From an uncultured Lachnospiraceae bacterium (GTDB lineage Bacteria; Bacillota; Clostridia; Lachnospirales; Lachnospiraceae): 14,129 nucleotides of DNA. The DNA lies in the NCBI GenBank assembly GCA_910577655.1, contig CAJTOW010000102.1:1-14129 (forward strand), read 5' to 3'. A program made the position numbers and the translations under genes. The notes below the pieces were generated by a model. The model made no database searches and was not told where the DNA came from. It worked only from the letters and a program-made list of their open reading frames with translations. Shown one piece after another: positions 8,038-12,437 of the stretch. The first letter of the stretch is position 1. Every line of letters starts with the position of its first letter.

Positions 8038-8089
8038 AACAGCGCAGACGGGCTGTCCTCCTGCCCCGTCTGCACTGTTACGTTTTTTT
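8038..8089. repeat. Strong hairpin in the reductase leader; terminator-like on plus strand
   Basis: AACAGCGCAGACGGG (8038-8052) pairs with CCCGTCTGCACTGTT (8065-8079) with one G-U pair, loop about 12 nt. On the plus strand it is followed by ACG and seven T (8083-8089), the form of an intrinsic terminator pointing away from the reductase gene. On the reductase mRNA it sits in the 5' leader, 30 nt before the start codon, with no U-run. It could block antisense transcription or affect the leader RNA; function is inferred. Its ends resemble the repeat at 10228-10334. Confidence 0.65.
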
Positions 8090-8128
8090 CATAATTTTCT
8101 TCTTGGCTATTGAATAATCATAAAGACT

Positions 8129-8157
8129 ATCATAAAATGAGTATAACAAATTGTCAA
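8129..8157 (-). promoter_or_regulatory. Sigma-A promoter of the reductase gene
   Basis: Minus strand TTGACA (8152-8157), 17 bp, TATGAT (8129-8134): consensus -35 and five of six -10 positions. Predicted start near 8122 gives a leader of about 114 nt containing the hairpin at 8038-8079. Confidence 0.82.
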
Positions 8158-8179
8158 TTTTTTTAAACAAGAATATTTA
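8151..8179 (+). promoter_or_regulatory. Candidate divergent promoter for the 138-aa gene
   Basis: Plus strand TTGTCA (8151-8156), 17 bp, TATTTA (8174-8179). The -35 lies in the 13-bp palindrome AAATTGTCAATTT (8148-8160), which also holds the -35 of the reductase promoter. A second plus-strand candidate, TTGAAT-17-TAAAAT (8110-8138), lies just upstream. Confidence 0.5.
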
Positions 8180-8259
8180 GGATTTGTCACTGATTTTGTA
8201 ATAATTCCAGAGAGATTCTGACGATCAGGCAAATTCTGTAACCAAAGGGGGAAATGATT

Positions 8260-8676
8260 ATGAAATGGAAGAATGATTACCTGACAGCCCTGGATGAAGC
8301 CGGATTATTTGAGAACACTGGCCACAGGACCCGTTTCAAGGAACTGATGGACTGCTATGCCGGATTTCCCTTCTTCTCCAAGGGCCTTTGCAAATGCATC
8401 TATCTGTCCGCATGGGATGACGAGCATTTCGCCATCATGCTGGAAACCCTGAACGAGATGACCCTGGGGCAGGAGAAAAACACTGGAGAGATGCTGGACA
8501 AAGGCGATTCCATAGCCACCACACAGACCGGCGGCGAATATTATATCTATCAGATGTCCCTGGCCTTTCTGGCGGAGAAGCCTTTCCGGCTGGAGGAGGG
8601 GGTCACCCTGGACCCGGAACACCAGTATATCTATGACCGGGCCACGATAGCCTCACAGATCATCGACCAGGTCTGA
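8260..8676 (+). CDS. Unrecognised small soluble protein (138 aa)
   Basis: I do not recognise this family. It is a 138-aa acidic protein without signal peptide or membrane segment, beginning MKWKNDYLTALDEAGLF. It has aromatic-rich helical-looking stretches (YAGFPFFSKG, YLSAWDDEHFAIMLETLNEM) and a Cys-x-Cys (GLCKCIYL), with one more Cys about 12 residues before. An ATG at 8254 is in frame, but it lies only 2 nt from the GGGGG of the ribosome binding site (AAAGGGGG, 8244-8251). The ATG at 8260 has 8-nt spacing and is preferred. The gene diverges from the siroheme reductase with overlapping promoter elements, which hints at joint control; a role in that pathway is only a guess. Reality as a gene is supported by the ribosome binding site, sensible composition and a fitting promoter. 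Confidence 0.75.
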   Translation: MKWKNDYLTALDEAGLFENTGHRTRFKELMDCYAGFPFFSKGLCKCIYLSAWDDEHFAIMLETLNEMTLGQEKNTGEMLDKGDSIATTQTGGEYYIYQMSLAFLAEKPFRLEEGVTLDPEHQYIYDRATIASQIIDQV

Positions 8677-8709
8677 CAGCCCACAGCATGTTTGAATACT
8701 GCTTTCCGT

Positions 8710-8744
8710 GTAACAGCCCAGATACCCCCTGAACTGTTGTTTTT
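8710..8744 (+). terminator. Weak intrinsic terminator after the 138-aa gene
   Basis: GTAACAG (8710-8716) can pair with CTGTTGT (8734-8740) using wobble pairs, and TTTTT (8740-8744) follows. The stem is short and the loop (17 nt) large, so activity is uncertain. It contains CTGAACTGTT, also seen at 10322-10331. Confidence 0.4.
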
Positions 8745-8793
8745 CCGTTCCCCACAGCGTATTTCATAAAGGAGCGCTGTCTATTCCTATAAC

Positions 8794-8815
8794 GGAACTC
8801 CTTACCTGGAGTTCC
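8794..8815. repeat. Perfect 8-bp inverted repeat in the MATE leader
   Basis: GGAACTCC (8794-8801), 6-nt spacer TTACCT, GGAGTTCC (8808-8815). It lies 40-60 bp before the MATE start, with no T-run on either side. It could be an operator or an RNA hairpin in the leader; no regulator is identified. Confidence 0.5.
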
Positions 8816-8854
8816 CCCACACTCAAGAAAAGGAGCTAACACACGTACACGATC

Positions 8855-10243
8855 ATGCACCATATCAATATACATATCCATTCCCATGCCCACACGAAAA
8901 CCACGTCCATTGATATGACCTCCGGTTCTATTGTCCAGCTTCTGGTTGCCTTTGCCCTTCCACTGCTTTTGGGTAATCTTTTCCAGCAGCTCTACAACAC
9001 CGTGGATGTGCTGGTGGTAGGCAACTTTGTCGGCAAAGAAGCCCTGGCAGCCGTGGGCTCCACCACGGTCATCATCAATACTCTGGTTCTGTTCTTCAAC
9101 GGGGTCTCCATCGGAGCCGGTGTAGTCATCGGCCAGAATTACGGCGCCCATGATGAGAAGAGACTTCATCTGGCCATTGAGACTACTATGGCCATCACCT
9201 TTTTATGCGGCATCCTGTTCACCTTTATCGGTGTCTCCATGGTGCCGTTTATGCTGCGGTTCATGTCGACGCCGGAGGACGTATTCCCGGAGTCGTCCGT
9301 CTACCTGCGCATCTATTTCTCCGGTATCGCCGGACTCCTGGTCTACAATATGGGAAGCGGGATCCTGAGAGCTGTGGGAGATACCCGGAGACCACTGTAT
9401 TTTCTGTGTTTTTCCAGCCTGACCAATATTGTCCTGGATCTGGTCTTTGTGCTGGTCTTCCATCAGGGGATCGCAGGGGTAGCCTATGCCACCATCATCT
9501 CCCAGTTTCTGTCTGCGCTGCTGATCCTGTCCTACCTTTCCTTTACTACAGATATTTACAAGCTGGTCTGGAAGGAGTTGCATATTGAGTGGTCTATCCT
9601 GAAACAGATTCTGGCTATAGGACTGCCGGCCGGCATCCAGTCCGCCCTGACCTGCTTCTCCAATGTATTCGTCCAGTCCTATATCAACAGCTTCGGCGCC
9701 AGCTGTATGGCCGGCTGGAGCTGCTATACCAAGGTGGACCAGTTTCTGATGCTGCCCCTGCAGAGTATGGGCCAGGCGGCAACCACCTTTGTCAGCCAGA
9801 ATATCGGGGCCAAAAATATTACCCGGGCCAAGAAGGGAGCTTACACAGCTCTGACTATGGCCATAGGTATCGCCCTGACGGGAGCCACAGTCCTCTGGAT
9901 CTTCGCCCCTCCCATTATCTCCATCTTCAATCAGGATCCGGCGGTGGTGGAGCATGGGGTGCTGTTCATGCGGCTCTGCGTCTTCTTCATGACCTTCTGC
10001 TGCTTCAACCAGGTGATCGCAGGTGCGCTCCGGGGCGCCGGGAAATCCAAGGTCCCCATGATCATTATGCTGTACTCTTTTGTGCTGTTCCGCCAGATCT
10101 ATCTGTTCATCGCCACCAGGATTTTCAATCATCCGGCCATTGTGGGATTTGGGTATCCGGCAGGCTGGATAGTATGCGGGACATCGCTGATTTTGTATTA
10201 CCGCTTTAGTGGGTGGGAGAAGAAAATGGGCATCTGCCCATGA
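8855..10243 (+). CDS. MATE-family efflux transporter with His-rich N-terminus
   Basis: Twelve-helix cation- or proton-coupled exporter of 462 aa, of the MATE/DinF-like group common in Clostridia. Family-typical stretches: SIVQLLVAFALPLLLGNLFQQLYNTVDVLVVGNFVG in helix 1, then GAGVVIGQNYGAHDE, GSGILRAVGDTRRPL, and in the second half GLPAGIQSALTCFSNVFVQ, AATTFVSQNIGA and GALRGAGKSKVP. Helix pairs repeat between the N and C halves as expected. The first 13 residues hold six histidines (MHHINIHIHSHAH), unusual for the family, which normally starts near residue 20. A stop codon lies 18 bp before the ATG. The only AGGAG (8831-8835) is 19 nt from it, so the start is poorly supported; ATG at 8915 is an alternative but lacks a ribosome binding site. 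The final codons (MGICP and stop) lie in the stem of a palindromic repeat. Substrate unknown. Confidence 0.9.
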   Translation: MHHINIHIHSHAHTKTTSIDMTSGSIVQLLVAFALPLLLGNLFQQLYNTVDVLVVGNFVGKEALAAVGSTTVIINTLVLFFNGVSIGAGVVIGQNYGAHDEKRLHLAIETTMAITFLCGILFTFIGVSMVPFMLRFMSTPEDVFPESSVYLRIYFSGIAGLLVYNMGSGILRAVGDTRRPLYFLCFSSLTNIVLDLVFVLVFHQGIAGVAYATIISQFLSALLILSYLSFTTDIYKLVWKELHIEWSILKQILAIGLPAGIQSALTCFSNVFVQSYINSFGASCMAGWSCYTKVDQFLMLPLQSMGQAATTFVSQNIGAKNITRAKKGAYTALTMAIGIALTGATVLWIFAPPIISIFNQDPAVVEHGVLFMRLCVFFMTFCCFNQVIAGALRGAGKSKVPMIIMLYSFVLFRQIYLFIATRIFNHPAIVGFGYPAGWIVCGTSLILYYRFSGWEKKMGICP

Positions 10244-10334
10244 GAAGCGCTACGCGATGGGGCAGATGCCCTCCGGCCACTACGTTTTCGTACGGTCAGC
10301 GCAACGAGTGCGCAGACCTATCTGAACTGTTACG
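10228..10334. repeat. Chain of short palindromes at the MATE 3' end
   Basis: Four consecutive inverted repeats. GGGCATCTGCCCAT pairs with ATGGGGCAGATGCCC (10228-10241 with 10257-10271, one bulge). TACG/CGTA flank TTTT (10281-10292). GCGC/GCGC flank AACGAGT (10299-10313). CAGA/TCTG flank CCTA (10313-10324). The unit ends in AACTGTTACG. The MATE stop codon sits at the end of the first stem. No T-run follows, so it is not a classic terminator. It looks like a dispersed intergenic repeat (REP/MITE-like), but copy number cannot be judged from this window. Confidence 0.6.
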
Positions 10335-10372
10335 CTTCCTGAACACTACCCTGTCACATTTGACAGCGGATA

Positions 10373-10401
10373 TTGCTAATTCTTTACTTCTGGGGTATAA
10401 T
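10373..10401 (+). promoter_or_regulatory. Promoter in the gene-free region after the MATE gene
   Basis: TTGCTA (10373-10378), 17 bp, perfect TATAAT (10396-10401) on the plus strand. No plausible gene starts downstream before the convergent DUF1189 gene, which suggests a non-coding transcript beginning near 10408. Confidence 0.6.
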
Positions 10402-10407
10402 AGGTTT

Positions 10408-10657
10408 GCTGCCAGTTCCGGGAGGAGTATGGTTTCGGCTGTATCGGAGGTGTCCGGTCTCACATTGATTATCCCGGGAACACGCTCCGGCTGGCGGCAT
10501 TTTCCGCATATGTACTTCAAACGGATATTAAATCACAGACGCCGATATCCCTTATTGTCAGCCCCCAGCGTCTCCGATACTTTTCCTTACAATATCAATA
10601 AAAAACAGGATGTGAAAGTTCTGGTTCTGTGCCAGTCTTTCAGCATCCTGCTTTTAT
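10408..10657 (+). ncRNA. Putative structured small RNA
   Basis: The predicted start of the 10373-10401 promoter coincides with a long-stem fold. TGCTGCCAG (10407-10415) pairs with CTGGCGGCA (10491-10499), then CCGGGAG (10418-10424, one bulge) pairs with CTCCGG (10485-10490). Inside, GTGTCCGG (10450-10457) can pair with CCGG and ACAC at 10474-10483. TTTT follows at 10500-10503, a possible first 3' end giving about 95 nt. Further on, GTATCGGAG (10441-10449) could alternatively pair with CTCCGATAC (10572-10580). The terminator at 10606-10657 would give about 250 nt. No coding frame with a ribosome binding site fits. I do not recognise a known family: no SRP GGAAGCAGC motif or riboswitch core was found. 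Existence as an RNA is inferred from promoter, fold and terminator together. Confidence 0.35.
10600..10657 (-). terminator. Bidirectional intrinsic terminator
   Basis: CAGGATG (10606-10612) pairs with CATCCTG (10644-10650), continued by GAAAG/CTTTC and CTGG/CCAG inside. On the minus strand six T (10600-10605) follow, terminating the DUF1189 operon about 100 bp after its stop. On the plus strand CTTTTAT (10651-10657) follows, so it can also end a transcript from the promoter at 10373-10401. Confidence 0.85.
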
Positions 10658-10747
10658 ATCCCGGAAGGGGGTGTCGCCGGTCACTTCTTATCCCCGATGC
10701 CTTTTGGGTGACAAGAAGATAACTTGTCTGGACTATTACAGTCTGTT

Positions 10748-11602
10748 TTAATAGAAATGATTCTGATCTGATCCATCTATCGCCCCCGCCTGATCTGAGG
10801 AAAATACCAGCGGGCCTCCTGTAAGGGGCGGTGTCTTGATATTTTTCAGGGCACCAGCCATATAGGCCAGAGAGATTCCGATACTGATGAGAAAGTAGAA
10901 GGGTACCCCTATCGGCAGGAAGGAGATCAGCGCCTTGATCAGAAGCGGAGTCGTCCTGGTATAGATCCCAAGCTTATACAGCTGGCCAAAGGTCATGTCC
11001 TGATGGACGCAGGAGGCTACGATCATCCCCAGCAGGGCGATGAACATCACGGCGAAGAAGAAGGTAATCTCCATACCAATAAGGATCACCAGAAGGATCG
11101 CCGCCAGTCCAAGCACCATCATGGGAGCATACTGCTCCACCAGATCCAGAAGCTGTGTCTTCGAAAAGCTTAAATCCGGATCCAGATCCGAATAGGAATA
11201 TCTCTGGATCCCCTGGCTGGCATTCTGTATGACCACCTTCTCGGAATCCATCACCAGTACCCGACTGTAAGCCCGCAGAACCTGGCTGAGCGCCGAATCC
11301 GGTACATAGGTATCGTCTGTGTTGACAAAGATATACATATCCGGGCCTTTGTACTCTACCTCCCGGTCCACTGTCAGCCTCTGGTTTTCGAGGGTAAAGT
11401 CCGGTACCTGCTCCTCCACCAGCTTCTCAAACCTGCCCGGCGTAACCGGATACCGCATCAGCGGAACAAAGACCGTCACAATAAAGTACAAAAACACCAG
11501 AAGAAACCCGAACAAGAAGGTCTTGCGTTTCTTATCCCTCATAAAGACCGGATAACTGTCCAGCTTATAGATGGAGTGCAGCAGTTCCTTCAACACATTC
11601 AT
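10748..11602 (-). CDS. DUF1189-family membrane protein
   Basis: Membrane protein of 284 aa resembling the DUF1189 family of Firmicutes, whose function is unknown. A short cytoplasmic N-terminus (MNVLKELLHSIYKLDSYPVF) leads to a hydrophobic segment at about 29-50. An extracytoplasmic domain (about 50-155) with PDFTLENQRLTVD and DMYIFVNTDDTY follows. Then come three to four membrane segments (about 158-180, 183-200, 221-250), ending in a hydrophilic tail. This one-plus-several helix layout with an external loop is typical of the family. The ATG at 11602 has TAGGAGG at 8-nt spacing, and that TAG is the stop codon of the upstream gene. The two genes are therefore tightly coupled. A strong terminator lies downstream at 10600-10650. 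Confidence 0.78.
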   Translation of the reverse strand: MNVLKELLHSIYKLDSYPVFMRDKKRKTFLFGFLLVFLYFIVTVFVPLMRYPVTPGRFEKLVEEQVPDFTLENQRLTVDREVEYKGPDMYIFVNTDDTYVPDSALSQVLRAYSRVLVMDSEKVVIQNASQGIQRYSYSDLDPDLSFSKTQLLDLVEQYAPMMVLGLAAILLVILIGMEITFFFAVMFIALLGMIVASCVHQDMTFGQLYKLGIYTRTTPLLIKALISFLPIGVPFYFLISIGISLAYMAGALKNIKTPPLTGGPLVFSSDQAGAIDGSDQNHFY

Positions 11603-11614
11603 AATCCCGGCCTC

Positions 11615-12088
11615 CTAATAGATCGAAGCTGCCGCAATGGCGATGCCAAAGATAATCGCAACTGCCACAATCACCAGCACAATGTCCAGAAGCACCCGCA
11701 CGATCACAGGAATCCGTGTGTTGCAGGAGATAGCGATGGTCGCCGCCACGCCTGCCATAGCCAGCAGCACACCCAGGGCGCCATTTATAAAGTTCACGCA
11801 ATGAAGTACCATGAAAACATACGCCCACTTTGGCAGAACCGGCGGAGTGTAGGGTGCTCCTGTAGCACAGTCAATCCCGTCCATCACAAGCTTCATGCCG
11901 CCAATCCAGTTGTTCACATAGAGGCTCGCCTTCTTCCCGCCAACCGGGACTTCGTAAATCCGGAACATCCCTTCTTTACGTGACATCAGTTCTTTCAGCT
12001 TGACCTTGTTGCCGTTGATGGCCAGCTTATTTCCCTTGGGCTTTACCTCATACCGGTTGCCGTCTACAACCACGTCCCACGCTTTCAT
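11615..12088 (-). CDS. Small membrane protein of unknown function, operon partner of DUF1189 gene
   Basis: Protein of 157 aa in two parts. Residues 1-80 are a soluble, beta-rich-looking region (MKAWDVVVDGNRYEVKPKGN, MFRIYEVPVGGKKASLYVNN) whose W-x-V-x-VDG opening and repeated VDG or NGN turns recall a small beta-sandwich such as the FAIM-type fold; this comparison is tentative. Residues about 88-157 hold two hydrophobic segments (WAYVFMVLHCVNFINGALGVLLAMAG and VRVLLDIVLVIVAVAIIFGIAIA). No signal peptide, so the soluble part is probably cytoplasmic. GGAGG stands 7 nt before the ATG at 12088. The stop overlaps the ribosome binding site of the DUF1189 gene, 12 bp before its start, and a good promoter lies at 12142-12170. 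I do not assign a function. Confidence 0.75.
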   Translation of the reverse strand: MKAWDVVVDGNRYEVKPKGNKLAINGNKVKLKELMSRKEGMFRIYEVPVGGKKASLYVNNWIGGMKLVMDGIDCATGAPYTPPVLPKWAYVFMVLHCVNFINGALGVLLAMAGVAATIAISCNTRIPVIVRVLLDIVLVIVAVAIIFGIAIAAASIY

Positions 12089-12141
12089 ACAAAATCCTCC
12101 ATTTTCATGTCATAATTTTCCAGGTTTTTACAACCTCATTC

Positions 12142-12170
12142 AGTATACAACCTTTTAAGGATTTTGTCTA
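12142..12170 (-). promoter_or_regulatory. Promoter of the small membrane protein-DUF1189 operon
   Basis: Minus strand TAGACA (12165-12170), 17 bp, TATACT (12142-12147). Possible operators nearby: AAGTT-GT-AACTT (12172-12183), abutting the -35, and AAACAGT/ACTGTTT (12193-12199 with 12212-12218) upstream of it. Together with the inverted repeat at 12256-12431, this accounts for the 349 bp between genes at 12089-12437. Confidence 0.68.
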
Positions 12171-12255
12171 TAAGTTGTAACTTAAAACCTTAAAACAGTT
12201 TACAAAAAGTTACTGTTTATGGGGTGGTTGTTCCGAGGGGTACGCTCTGGAAAAA

Positions 12256-12431
12256 GTTTTCCCCGGATTGCGAGTTTCGGATGCAGAAACTCTAAGCTTG
12301 CAGAAATCTGCTAAAAACAGGACCCAAAATACAGAACTCGCCGCGCTCAGACAGCTGTATTTTGGGCCCTAACGCAGATTCCTGCGAGCTAAGAGTTTCT
12401 AAACATCCTGCAAATGCAATCCGGGGAAAAC
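12256..12431 (-). repeat. 176-bp long inverted repeat immediately after glgX
   Basis: Two arms of about 79 bp flank a 20-nt loop (12335-12354). Outer 16 bp are perfect (GTTTTCCCCGGATTGC, 12256-12271 with 12416-12431). A middle block of 27 bp matches at 24 positions (12285-12311 with 12374-12400). The inner 12 bp are perfect (CCCAAAATACAG, 12323-12334 with 12355-12366). Short unequal stretches separate the blocks. On the minus strand the stem is followed by TTTTT (12251-12255), so it could also act as terminator for the debranching enzyme gene, which stops 6 bp before it. The size far exceeds an ordinary terminator; a palindromic mobile or dispersed element is likely. Confidence 0.85.
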
Positions 12432-12437
12432 GCCTCC

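Noticed and set aside
9203..10132. 309-aa open frame on the minus strand
   Set aside because: Antisense to the MATE gene, rich in Gln/His/Asp as expected for the complement of membrane-protein codons; no recognisable domain.
10360..10401. TTGACA (10360-10365) as -35 for the TATAAT at 10396
   Set aside because: The spacer would be 30 bp. TTGCTA at 10373-10378 with a 17-bp spacer is the better partner.
10408..10505. Identification of the putative RNA as SRP RNA, 6S RNA or a riboswitch
   Set aside because: The SRP GGAAGCAGC loop is absent, no 6S-like open-promoter mimic is clear, and no gene follows for a riboswitch to control.
10296..10520. 74-aa minus-strand frame with CGKC near its start
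   Set aside because: TTG start without ribosome binding site; only one Cys pair, so no zinc ribbon; overlaps the putative RNA and repeat.
10213..10722. 169-aa plus-strand frame after the MATE gene
   Set aside because: No start signal, no domain, and it crosses palindromes, a promoter and a terminator; the structured-RNA reading fits better.
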